A DNA stretch of 60,787 bases, from assembly GCA_003427395.1 (NCBI GenBank), contig BFEA01000081.1:2937018-2997804 (forward strand). Direction: 5' to 3'. The DNA is from Chara braunii. Lineage: Eukaryota > Streptophyta > Charophyceae > Charales > Characeae. The translations under genes were made by a program, and so were the position numbers. The notes beneath the pieces were generated by a model. The model saw only the letters and a list, made by a program, of their open reading frames with translations. It was not told the DNA's origin and did not search any database. Positions 11,116-20,163 of the stretch are shown here, piece after piece; the first letter of the stretch is position 1; each line of letters opens with the position of its first letter.

Positions 11116-11689
11116 GGGCAATGCCTTGGTCCATTGGGTGATGTCCGTCTTGGTACGGTGTGGTCCAGCTGTCGAATGTGGGGCATTTTGAAAGGCGCTG
11201 GTGACGGGAAAAAAAAAAAACCTTAAAAAGCAGTGGACCTTCCTGTTCGAAAATCAAATTTCAAATTGGGTGCTGGACTTCATGACAGCGACGCGGGGCA
11301 GGTGGCGTCCATATTGGCAACAGTGGAAACGGGCATTTGCAGCAGCACAGTGGAGTCCTTGTAAGTTGTCACGAATTTGTGAGTGCCCTGCGAAGGTCCA
11401 TCGTCATCGCCTCTTCCTGCTGCCGCGCCTATGTGTGGAGTCGAGCACACGTGGGGAACGTCGTCGGCGACTTGGTGCTGAGGTTACCGTGGTCGTGGCG
11501 AGTTGATACAGCGCACTGACTGAGCGCGGGGTCGGAACTCAAAATTTTGAGCTCCGCTCAATCCCGCGCTTAAAAGCACTTGAGCGAGGTTTGAGCGGGC
11601 GCGGGAACAATTGTTTCCCCGGGAAAGAATAAGCAAAAAACAATACAAAAAATCTAGGGTTGTAGATATTTTTGAGATCTACAACCTTA
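11116..11689. other. No gene; two strong hairpins
   Basis: 11523-11570 folds into an AGCGCGGG/CCCGCGCT stem enclosing a second palindrome AACTCAAAATTTTGAGCT. 11657-11690 contains GGTTGTAGAT/ATCTACAACC around a short loop, directly beside the broken end of PLE-1. The open frame at 11201-11506 has no recognisable domain. Confidence 0.5.
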
Positions 11690-11695
11690 TGTTTT

Positions 11696-12058
11696 TTATT
11701 TTAGTTTTAGAAGTATTTCAGACCACATGATATCAGCGATAGATAGGTTCTTCACCCATACTACCCTGACGTTCTTCTTCAGAATGTCGCTGACGAAAGA
11801 TGGAAACCCAAGCTGCTTAATCTTATTATCACATAATCGTCTAATCCCTGCTAGGCTTAACCGGTCATCAAACTTCACTCTCACAACTAGTCTAGTGTAC
11901 AAATCAAATTCATACCCTCTCTTGATAGCTACATACAAATATCTCTTCAAAGCTTGCGTAGTTGACTTCTTACCGAACTTCTTCGCTGCAAACAACAAGT
12001 CAAATAGAAAATACAGACCCCTAGGGTACAACGTATCACGCTTCTTCAGACTTTTCAA
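11696..12058 (-). pseudogene. PLE-1 pre-RT linker segment
   Basis: A 120-residue frame that aligns by eye with PLE-2. KRGYEFDLYTRLVVRVKF parallels PLE-2 KRRIGINPRIRLVTKILF, and KKNVRVVWVKNLSIADIM parallels LRVIWKKARSVADLL. The second pair resembles the R-x-[IV]-x-[WY]-[KR]-x2-[KR]-x-[LV]-x-[DN]-[LI] segment that lies upstream of the RT in PLE-type and related retroelements. The frame opens after a stop at about 12059 and runs to the broken edge of the element. It would have linked endonuclease and polymerase. It is identified only through its paralog in this window. Confidence 0.55.
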
Positions 12059-12279
12059 AATTTATGTTAGGAATCCATGTAGTCTATTACTGTGTTTTTT
12101 CCATCTCTAAAGATACATAAATCTAATGTCACCTCCGTCTTCCACTATCCTCTTGAATTGTCCAAACTTAAGATGTTTCCCTTTCACTTCGACATCAGAA
12201 TTGTCAAACACCCCTTTTCACTTTCTTCCATTTATCACACCTGACAACCCCTCCTTCTGATTTCAGAACAAAAGATTGT

Positions 12280-12948
12280 TTACCGACTTTCTCCTGACAG
12301 TTTCCGTAGGATTTTTGCAGTTCCCGAGACTGTACCGTCGATATCAACCCTAATGACATTCAAAACCTTCCCGCGTATTTTTCGTTTCCCCTTTCGTTGC
12401 TTCTTCTTACTTCTCTCCTTTCTTCCTTTTCTCCCTTTCCGATGCTTCCTCTTCTGTTTCTTCGAAGTCTGACCTTTCGAATTGAGACTCAGACACCAAG
12501 TACGGATATACAGGGTCTCTAGGTTAATCAGATTCTTCACATCCGTGCATCTCACCAAAATTAGCACATAACTCTTTGATCCAAAGTAGCTCACTCAACG
12601 GTGAAAGTGCGTAGCCGTGTTATTTCTACACTCTTCTTTTCGTTTGTGTTCTCCCCAGCGTACATCTAGACACCTCTCGGTCTTCCCAATGTAAGTGGCT
12701 TTGCACCACGAGGAAACACCCGCGTATACGCAGCAACTCGGATTATCGAAAGCATCCGAATCAGCGGCAAGCAATGTAGCACAATCCCTAACATACTTGT
12801 TAAGCCATGGTATCCCACTTCTTAGTGTTAACGTCACTACAGACCATCTAAACACTGTCAGTGCCTCCACATCACCCTGCACACTAGAGTTCTTACCTCG
12901 TAGGTTTGCCAAGCGTCTACAACGTTCATACAAGACCTCACGAGTCAC
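12280..12948 (-). pseudogene. PLE-1 GIY-YIG endonuclease domain
   Basis: The frame 12948-12595 contains CCVYAGVSSWCKATYIGKTE followed by RWGEHKR, the GIY-YIG nuclease signature: VYAG and TYIG as the two motif halves, then the conserved Arg and the EH(K) helix. After one stop at the end of that frame, the next (12594-12280) continues with KNLINLETLYIRTWCLSLNS, which supplies the expected catalytic Glu and the [PC]-x-LN element, then a Lys/Arg-rich tail. GIY-YIG enzymes nick DNA; in PLEs this is thought to prime target-site reverse transcription. The position upstream of RT sequence matches the permuted PLE arrangement described for Chlamys/Naiad elements. Confidence 0.75.
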
Positions 12949-13079
12949 GACTCAGGCCAACTTCTCCTTCCCTGACAGTTTGGACGCATCAGAGTCTTCC
13001 GAATCACTATTTTTCTTGGACGATGATGCAGAAGTGACCGCTGAAGCCTTACCCTTCGTGAATTGCACGTACATTGGTG

Positions 13080-13457
13080 CTATCTCTGTGTTCTAACTGA
13101 AGCTTGCCCTTTGCGCACGTAGGTAATCAATGCGCTCTTGCACATCTTCTGAGTTTCGCGGTAATCGACGCCTTCCAAGTATTTCACTGTATCGTCTCTG
13201 AATTGTTCCCTCGCTCCTGGTCCATTACATGCAATCGCACCTTTCCGGCCTGGGATGTTCCTCGCCCTCATATTCTTCATTGTTTCCGGTTTGAGTGTCG
13301 TCTTCATTTTCTTGCTTGACAGTGGTGGTCTTCCTCGTCCTGGTCTATGCACCAAAGGGGTGTTGGCTGGACTTGATTCCTCCTCTTCTGTAATAAAAGT
13401 ATGTTTACATTTATCGGCTAGCGTAAGTCGTCCAGTTTGGAGACTGATTTCAAACAC
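13080..13457 (-). pseudogene. PLE-1 ORF1 C-terminus, SAP-like
   Basis: A 125-residue basic frame. Its C-terminal part, YRETQKMCKSALITYVRKG, lines up with YKEIKALCKSRDVRCARKDK at the end of PLE-2 ORF1 and has the shape of a SAP-type DNA-binding helix pair (Leu/Met-Cys-Lys-x then a basic turn). The N-terminal half is a Pro/Gly/Arg-rich linker with GRGRPPLSSKK, reminiscent of an AT-hook. It is followed downstream by the GIY-YIG frame. The SAP assignment is inference from pattern; the homology between the two elements is visible directly. Confidence 0.5.
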
Positions 13458-13628
13458 TTTTTCTTCAGTTGACGAGTATGCCTCTTCATGGTTTCGGTGA
13501 TGTTTCTGAGCTCATCTCTGTTTTCTGCGTCATCTTCTCCGACTGCTCATTTCCGGGGATTAGAAAACTTATTTTTCGTCGTCTTCCTGCTTGTCATCCC
13601 ACTGCTTGGAAAATTGCATATTCACCAG

Positions 13629-13805
13629 TCATACTAAGCACTCGTCATTTTCCTCTCTTTCTCTCCAGCGCTTCTCTTCTTTCTCCAACCTTTGTTTCTC
13701 TTTCGCCTTTCTTTCCTTCTTCAGTTTCTCTCTTTCCTCTTTATCACGCTTCCTCTGCTACTTTGCTTCTTCCTTGGCTACCAACAGGGTAACCAGATCC
13801 TTGAC
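13629..13805 (-). pseudogene. PLE-1 ORF1 coiled-coil segment
   Basis: The minus-strand frame reads VAKEEAK, a TAG stop, then a highly charged heptad-like helix (QRKRDKEEREKLKKERKAKE onward) ending at a TGA near 13630. Such a Lys/Glu coiled coil fits an oligomerising ORF1 protein. Frames upstream to 14188 are open but unassigned. Confidence 0.5.
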
Positions 13806-14200
13806 ACTATCGGGGCATCGGTCTTGCGAGCAGGAGTCTGCTGATGACGACCTCCTAACTGGTTCCCACAGTCAAGTTGGCGATGCCGATCTACCTCTAA
13901 ATCACGGGTTATATCCAGATCCTTCTGGTACCTTGGCCTCCAAGGCTTCATACCGGTCTTTCCAATGTTGTCAGCGGTCGAGGGCTTAGTGCCCCGGTTG
14001 CTTGCAACTGTAACATGTTGGAGGTCCTCGTCTTGGTGCCTCTCCACTTCTGGATCCGCTTCCTCCTTGTTGACTTGTTGATGCCATATCTTCCCTTGCG
14101 ACCAGCTGCCTCTTACGCTCTCTTCTCCAACTCCCGTTTTTGTACTCTCTCCTCCATGTGCTTTCTCACGATGACTTGACCACCACACTAAGTATCTTTC

Positions 14201-14900
14201 CCCCGCAAGTTACCAAGGGCTTCAACATGAGTGAGTAAAACATGCAATCAGAGTTATATCCCGCACAATACAGTCATGCCACGCATAAGTATGCCACACA
14301 TAATGATCATGCCACATACACTCTAAGACGCATCTGCATTCGACAAAAGCATAAGCATATTGAGGTTGAGACAATCCAAGAGGTCGCAACAATGACTACT
14401 CGAGAAACCCTTCTCCTCACCGCCTTTTTCCTTCCTTGAACTACGCCTACTTACCACTTTCCCACTGGGTAAATATCCGGAGCCCTGCCATCGAAAGAGG
14501 ATGCGTGCATCGACTCCATATTATTTATAGCTATGGTACCTACTTCACACCGACTACTGGACACTAGACTATACCGACTCCTCACAGACCAGAGTGGTTG
14601 TCAACGCCCAAACCGTGTCACGGTTCCTCGCGAAGTTTGACAGAGTCATTGCGAATAATCGGTCAGAGAATTTTTTTGTGCGATTGTTTTCGCAGAGTAA
14701 GAACCTGGACTGGAATCTGGGACCGAATTATTCTATTCTGGTCAATACGGGTTAGCCACCCAGTAATTGTTGCCTTCTTTGGCTTCCGATAGGTCCTGGA
14801 TTCGAAGTTTTGTCCTGTCCGGAAGCTGATATCGCCCGAGGTCCAAAGTGTCTCCTCATTTTTAGTTTTTTGAAAACACCCCAAATAGGGGTAACGTTGT
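14201..14900. other. Spacer between PLE-1 and PLE-2
   Basis: No recognisable gene. It may include the 5' leader of PLE-2, but no boundary is visible. Confidence 0.3.
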
Positions 14901-14921
14901 TGCACCTGATATTCTCTATCA

Positions 14922-14975
14922 TCTTGCTATTCTCTATCATCAAGAGGGCAGTAATAATAATAATTTATCACAACG

Positions 14976-15044
<69 letters not shown>

Positions 15045-15099
15045 GTTATTAATCTTTCATTTATCCAGTATTGGTTCGATCTTGCTATTCTCTATCATC
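14922..15099. repeat. 20-bp direct repeats flanking a (TTA)n tract
   Basis: TCTTGCTATTCTCTATCATC occurs exactly at 14922-14941 and 15080-15099. Between them is a long TTA trinucleotide array (about 14979-15045). The pair could be a target-site duplication or a local duplication at the 5' edge of PLE-2. Confidence 0.75.
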
Positions 15100-15183
15100 G
15101 CGAGTTGCCAACGGACCTACTCCACGTGGACGAAGGAGGCGGATCGAGGCAACCGATTGCACCTGGAGCTGCAGTACTGCTAG

Positions 15184-16290
15184 CGATCGTATTCGCCTGC
15201 CCAGCAAGGCGCATGTACGCTCGAGGCAGGGGCAGGGGGAGTAACCACTCCTACCAACGTACAAGCACCTGCGCAGCCAATGCAGATGATGACGGTACCA
15301 GTTGTGGCGCAGCCAGCTATGCAGATGCAACTGCCCGCGGGCTTTTTTCCATCGGGATATGGGTGGCAGCCATCACCACCACCCCCGAATTGGGGGTATG
15401 GACAACGCCAGCCAAGCGTGAACTCCTTCCCGGGACCAGGACAACGGGCTTGGTTCACGAAGGAGCATCTTGAGCTGATCGAGAAATGGAAGTCGAGAGA
15501 TCTGGTGGAGGAATCGAAGAAGTCTTCATATGGAGAATCGAGTGGCGCGGGATCTGCGAAAGGAAGAGGGAAGAAAGGGGGAGCAAAGGATAACAATGGC
15601 GAGAGTGAGTTTAGGATTAAGGCCTTGATTGCGAGCACCTTTGAAAGCTCCTTGAAGAAAATTGCGGACAAACTGGAGGACGTGGATCAGAAAGCATCAG
15701 TGGTTCTGGACGTGAAAGGAAAGAAGAAGATCAAAGAGGAGCAGTGTGATGATGGAGGAAGTAGCGAGAAGCGAAAGCGAGAATTCGGCTCACCTTTGAT
15801 TGCAAAACCAAGGTCGAAGTCGAGATCGAAAAGTGCTGGCAGAAAAGTGAAGATCCGCCCTTTGCCAATCAATATCTCCGATGATAAAGATACTCGGGGC
15901 AACATGGAAGAGGTTGGGAACGCAGCAGAGGACGCCAAGATGGACGAGATTAAGGATATGCTACAAACCTTGATGAAGGGAATCGGCGCTAATTCTACCG
16001 AGAAGAAGAGCAACACGATCGAAGCAGCAACGGTGGTCCAGAACGCTGACAAGGTGTTGATCGATGAAGAGGATTGGAGAGAGAAAGGCAAAGAAACAGA
16101 CTCGCAGAACGAAGTGGTGCAGTACATGAGGTGCAGACTGGACAACTACATGACAAAAAATTACAAGGAGATCAAGGCGTTGTGCAAGAGTCGGGATGTG
16201 AGATGTGCGCGGAAAGATAAAGGAGTCTGGGAACTAGCCAAGCAAGCCACGGACCAGTTGACGAAGCTGGTTAACAATTCAGGGAACTAG
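15184..16290 (+). pseudogene. PLE-2 ORF1, charged putative nucleic-acid-binding protein
   Basis: The frame is open from the codon after a TAG at 15181; the first ATG is at 15280 (336 residues). The N-terminus is Pro/Gln/Met/Gly-rich. The middle is Lys/Glu/Ser-rich with an RSKSRSKSAGRK basic motif (nuclear-localisation or RNA-binding-like). A probable coiled coil follows (DEIKDMLQTLMKGIG). The C-terminus, YKEIKALCKSRDVRCARKDK with GVWELAKQATDQL after it, looks SAP-like and is shared with PLE-1. It lies directly before the GIY-YIG frame, with a stop at 16288-16290 between. Likely role: binding element RNA or target DNA (inference). This is the only long uninterrupted frame in the window with convincing protein character. 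Confidence 0.6.
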
Positions 16291-16307
16291 GCATATCTAA
16301 GCGTAGT

Positions 16308-16573
16308 TTGACATGCCTCCTCGAGAAACTGAGCATTTGGCTCAAGGAGACATGCTGCAAGGACAGCACACTGATTCGAGGAGTGGAAACAGTTTTTAGA
16401 GGATTTGTCATTTATGCATGCCTACGGTTTTTTTTTAGCTGGGGACGAACTTTCGTGCAGTACAGGCGCGGGATGACTGATAGTGATCTACAAAATATCT
16501 GTAGTGCTGAGTCATGCGTATATGTACTGATTTCACTCTTCTTTAAGCAAACGTATGTCGGACAAACAACACC
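16308..16573 (+). pseudogene. PLE-2 GIY-YIG endonuclease, N-terminal part
   Basis: The frame ends with ESCVYVLISLFFKQTYVGQT, matching the two strands of the GIY-YIG fold (VYVL and TYVG). It corresponds to CCVYAG/TYIG in PLE-1. The coding sequence is cut immediately after QTTP by a 333-bp palindrome, so the helix carrying the conserved Arg and EH is displaced to 16936. Upstream residues (about 60) are conserved only weakly with PLE-1. Confidence 0.65.
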
Positions 16574-16906
16574 CATTTCGTCAAAACGGACGTATTATAT
16601 TTTTTGAACGAAATCAAAACTGACTTCTTTTGCCAAAATCCGGTCGGAATTTTTTGCTCCTGGGGGTTCGGCGTTCCCAAAACGCCGGAACCCCTACATG
16701 TATCTGGTCTATTGTTGAGACGAGATACAATTTTTTTTTTTTTTTTTTTTTTAATCTGGTCTCAACCATAGACCAGATACATGTAGGGGGNCCGGCGTTT
16801 TGGGAACNCCGGACCCCTAGGAGCAAAAAATTCCAACCGGATTTTGGCAAAAAAAATCAGTTTTGATTTCGTTCAAAAAATATAATATGTCCGTTTTGAC
16901 GAAATG
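16574..16906. mobile_element. Foldback (palindromic) element inside the GIY-YIG domain
   Basis: The two arms (about 160 and 155 bp) are near-identical inverted repeats. They begin CATTTCGTCAAAACGGAC and meet at a T-run at about 16730-16752. Two Ns (16791, 16808) lie in the right arm. No clear target-site duplication is visible, and the outer right edge may extend to about 16923. The arms also contain an inner GTTC..CCAAAACGCCGG hairpin. Confidence 0.8.
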
Positions 16907-16926
16907 ACTGTTAAACTGGGCGTAGC

Positions 16927-17223
16927 TTGCCGGAACGGTGGAGGGAACACAAGATGGGTGCTAATAAGCGTTCGACGTGTAAAGTGCATAAATGGCTTAG
17001 GAAGAAGCACACTTCATCCTATATCCCGATTCCGCTATGGTTTGGTGCTAAGTCCGATCTGCTACGTAGAGAGAGAATGGTGATTGAGAGTGAGAACCCA
17101 TGTCTAAATGTGAAGCGGCAGAAGTGCAGGAAGAGACTGAGAAGATCCAGAAAGAAAAGGCATCGAACAACTGGAAAACGATTCTGTGAATATACCTCTG
17201 GTTTTCTGAACGAATGGCAGTGA
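16927..17223 (+). pseudogene. PLE-2 GIY-YIG endonuclease, C-terminal part
   Basis: Opens with ERWREHKMG, the Arg + EHK helix that should follow QTT directly. It continues with LLRRERMVIESENPCLNVKR, which supplies the conserved catalytic Glu and the final NP-x-LN motif, then a dense Arg/Lys cluster (CRKRLRRSRKKRHR). The first codon read as Met is actually TTG. An in-frame stop lies a few codons upstream, so the frame begins only because of the insertion. Confidence 0.65.
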
Positions 17224-17428
17224 ACCGACTATGAATCTAATGACGATTCTGAATCGCGCGAAGGGTAAATCGAGACCCTTGGCCATTAGTAACGATCCAG
17301 GGGACAGATGGGCAAATGGTTGGAGGGTCATATCGTCGGTATATGGGGATAGCAAAATCACAACTGGAGATGAACGTATGTTGTTGAAGGATGCAAAAGG
17401 ATGAATTGAAAAGGGTGGGGAATGGGTT

Positions 17429-17725
17429 TTGGATTGCCTCGTGAAGAGTAAGTCTAAAGCGGACTGCAAGAAGTCTGAAATCCTGTCACTACTGAGGGCT
17501 CCTTGGAAAAGGAAAGAATTGCGGAATAAAGAGAGCTCTGAGTTGTATGATATGCTGAAGGGGATAAAAGTCATTGACACGAAGAAAGGGAGGCAAATCG
17601 TTAGAGGAATTATTAGCAGGGACTTGAAAAGGAGGATTGGGATTAATCCGAGAATAAGATTGGTGACGAAAATTTTATTTTGCGAATCTATAGACAAGAA
17701 AGAAGTACGGAAGGGAACTTTGTGA
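17429..17725 (+). pseudogene. PLE-2 pre-RT linker
   Basis: A 98-residue basic frame (DCLVKSKSKADCKKSEI, then the KRRIGINPRIRLVTKILF segment shared with PLE-1). It connects the nuclease to the polymerase. A stop at 17723-17725 and one more before 17757 interrupt what was probably one continuous ORF2. Confidence 0.55.
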
Positions 17726-17756
17726 TTGGATACGGAAGGAAGTACCTGATACTAAC

Positions 17757-18746
17757 TTGGTGGACCTGCTGCAGAACAAGTTGAGGGTGATCTGGAAGAA
17801 AGCCAGGTCAGTCGCAGACTTGCTGCATAACCATAAACACTACGTCAAGAAAGAGGGCGCATGTTGTTGTGGGGATTATGACTTGCCACAAACCAATGGG
17901 CATGGTCGGGTCCGACTAAGTGATGTACCTCAGGTTCGATCCTTCCTATTCAATTCCAGGAATGTCCCGCACCCGGGGATAATGGATGATCTATCTGAGA
18001 TTGTTGCAGCATATGAACTGGCGGTTGAACCCTTGAGAAAGATTGGTCTTTGTATGGATCGGCGACGACTCAATCCTACAAAGATACACAGGGCCGACCC
18101 ACCTATTGACCCTGAATGTGTTCTTGTTGAATATGTGAAAGGGATCAAGGGTGCTTTTGATGGACTTGTCCTATCACCTGTAGATCGAAACACTTGGGAA
18201 ACCTTGATTGAATGTCCAGTGTTGTACAACTTGGGCATGAGGAAGATGTTTAATGACAACCCCAAATATCAGAAACGTATGAGGAAAGAGGAAGAAATCC
18301 TACAAGAGATGAAGAAAGAGTACAGAAACAAGAAACTGGATCGCATCGCAGGATCATGGAACAAAGATGGTCTAATTCAGCACGGGTTCATCTTGAGCAA
18401 AGATAAGGATCTTGAGAAAAAACGCCCCATATGTCCATCGTTTGCAAGCCCGATCAGGTCGGCAGCAAGAACGTTGACGAAAGTCCTCAACCTGCTCATA
18501 AGAACGTCACGGTTGGAACATTTCAATGTGGGGGCGACAATTAAACTAAAAAACGGAATTGAATCGATGAACAAAAATGTGAGAAAGACAGGGAACGATT
18601 GCTCGATTTTGCTCAGAACCTATGATGTGAAAGAAATGTTCACTATGATACCACACGGGGAGGTTGTAAAAGCAGTGGATTGGATTTTTTGTGAACAAAA
18701 GGAGAAAGGTCGACACTGGGCAAGAGTAAAGATCAGCGGAAAATGA
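17757..18746 (+). pseudogene. PLE-2 reverse transcriptase, N-terminal half
   Basis: A 329-residue frame. It begins with the LRVIWKKARSVADLL segment, followed by a Cys pair motif (GACCCGDYDLP) that may bind zinc. It then passes through RPICPSFASPIRSAARTLTK (RT motif 1-2 area) and ends with LRTYDVKEMFTMIPHGEV, which is RT motif A with the first catalytic Asp. In PLE RTs this motif usually reads D-x3-[LM]-[YF]-T-x-IP, as here. The frame terminates at 18744-18746; about 80 bp later another frame resumes. Distinct from the LINE RTs of this window, which have FEKAYD in this position. Confidence 0.7.
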
Positions 18747-18824
18747 GCTAGAATCGGGAAGTCTGCTGGAGAAGGAGGGTGGAAGTTTGTTCGCTTCTCT
18801 TATCTCAGGAGCCTTATTGTATTC

Positions 18825-19499
18825 TTGCTCGACAACTGTTTTTTCAAATCATTGGATGAGATCCTACAACAGACTAAGGGCATACCAATGGGGGGGCACG
18901 CTAGCCCCTCTCTTGCTTGCCTTGTATGCATGAGAGGAGAACACAACTTCTTGGAGACTCTGGGATCACAAAAGAAGCTGATAATGGGCCAGATGTTCAT
19001 GGATGATTTGTTGCTAGTTACCTGGTACAGGGATACCCCTGATGCTCGTAAAAAAGCAGAGACCAGGCTGGATGGGATTAAGGACTGTTATCACAAAGAC
19101 TTGATTCTGGAAAGGACTGATGGAGGGAACAATGTTGCGGAATTTTTGGAGACAAAAATCATCGTAATTGAAAATCCTGTTAAGGTAATATCAACACACA
19201 AATTCAAAAATGGTGAAAGCATCTGGGAAGGAAATGAACCGAGATACAAAACAACTAAGCAATTCATATCCTTTGGGGCTGCTGAGCAAAAAATCGCCAA
19301 TATCATCGGAACGATATATAGGATAAAAAACAATACTAGCTCCGATGCTCTACTGTTCGTTTTCCTCATGACCTTGCACAGGGAGCCGAGCTTGTATCCA
19401 AGCATATATTTTGTGACGAGTCTGAGACGGGTTGCAGAAAGGGAGGGAGGGAGGGTCTGGCCAGTTATGACTTCACTATTCGGGAAACTGTACCTGTGA
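18825..19499 (+). pseudogene. PLE-2 reverse transcriptase, C-terminal half
   Basis: Contains RT motif B (QTKGIPMGGHASPSLACLVC), motif C (GQMFMDDLLLVTW, the Asp pair of the catalytic site) and the following AEFLETKIIV strand that corresponds to the 'FLD' motif of PLE and telomerase-like RTs. Both Asp of motif C are intact. The thumb continues to a stop at 19497. It is separated from the first half by a frame change, so no full-length enzyme can be made. Confidence 0.75.
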
Positions 19500-19560
19500 A
19501 GACTATGCCTGTGAAAAGTCATCTGGGTTCACGTGGAAAAGGGTCTTGGGAGGCTGCCTG

Positions 19561-19872
19561 GTACCAGGCCTCCAGCCGAGTCACCAAGCCACCCAGGAAG
19601 GAATATGACAGCAGCTGTATCTTGGACCAAGTAACGTCGATTCGATATCCGACACCCGGACGAAGGGAGTACCGCAGGAATGGCCGAGTAGGCTAACACG
19701 TTGTTGCCTATGACGAGTACCAGGCCTCCAGCCAGAGTACCGAGCCGCCCTGGAAGGAGAATACGACAGGCTGTATCGTGGACCAGGGATGCAGAAGGGG
19801 TAATCTCGATTCGATATCCGACGCCCGGACAGATGGAGTATCGCAGGAATGGCCGAGTTGGCTACTCGACGG
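19561..19872 (+). repeat. Two ~156-bp tandem repeats at the PLE-2 3' end
   Basis: Units start GTACCAGGCCTCCAGCC at 19561 and 19717 and share TCGATTCGATATCCGAC and GCAGGAATGGCCGAGT. They follow the RT stop by about 60 bp. Tandem terminal repeats (pLTRs) are typical of PLEs. I looked for a hammerhead core (CUGANGA..GAAA) and found only TGATGACGAAAGC at 19877, without a stem. Confidence 0.75.
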
Positions 19873-19910
19873 AAGTGATGACGAAAGCAAGGTCACACGT
19901 TTGCATTGGT

Positions 19911-19981
19911 TTATTTATTTATTTATTTATTTATTTATTTTATTTTATTTTATTATATTATTTATTTATTTATTTCATTTA
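19911..19981. repeat. (TTTA)n microsatellite
   Basis: Mostly ATTT tetranucleotides with an ATTTT/ATTATA interruption in the middle. Confidence 0.9.
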
Positions 19982-20163
19982 AGTAATGGAGTGGAGCTTA
20001 GGAAATGAAAGTAGTATATATATTCGCGAGAAGCAACAGTCTGCCACGGCTTGAGCAGAGGAGTAGAAGGGCTGTGATGGACGAGTGTCTCCACGTCCAT
20101 ACTTTGATGTGGTTGATCTGTGAGATGTAAGACTCCGACTACAATATTTGAGTATAATATAAC

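Larger units (their letters stand above)
11690..14200 (-). mobile_element. PLE-1: Penelope-like element with N-terminal GIY-YIG, RT core missing
   Basis: Reading the minus strand from 14.2 to 11.7 kb, the order is: charged ORF1 with a Lys/Glu coiled coil, a CK-containing SAP-like segment, a GIY-YIG endonuclease, a Lys-rich linker, then the segment that precedes the RT core in PLE-2. The sequence ends before any RT catalytic motif. Loss of the 3' part is opposite to the usual 5' truncation of retrotransposons and suggests a deletion or later breakage near 11.69 kb. Several stops and frameshifts make it a fossil. Confidence 0.65.
15100..19872 (+). mobile_element. PLE-2: Penelope-like element with ORF1, N-terminal GIY-YIG and RT
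   Basis: The most complete retroelement here. Order on the plus strand: ORF1 (15184-16290), first half of GIY-YIG (to about 16570), an inserted palindrome (16574-16906), second half of GIY-YIG (16927-17223), linker (17429-17725), RT with motifs A, B and C (17757-19499), and two ~156-bp tandem repeats at the 3' end (19561-19872). An endonuclease N-terminal to the RT is the permuted architecture reported for Chlamys and Naiad PLEs of green algae, protists and animals. It is inactive through stops, frameshifts and the palindrome. Confidence 0.75.

Noticed and set aside
15105-15473. 122-residue plus frame over the ORF1 start
   Set aside because: Shadow of ORF1 in another frame; ORF1 (15184-16290) is longer and shows shared motifs with PLE-1.
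19860-19900. Hammerhead ribozyme at the PLE-2 3' end
   Set aside because: TGATGACGAAAGC resembles core fragments, but stem II is absent and stems I/III do not form.
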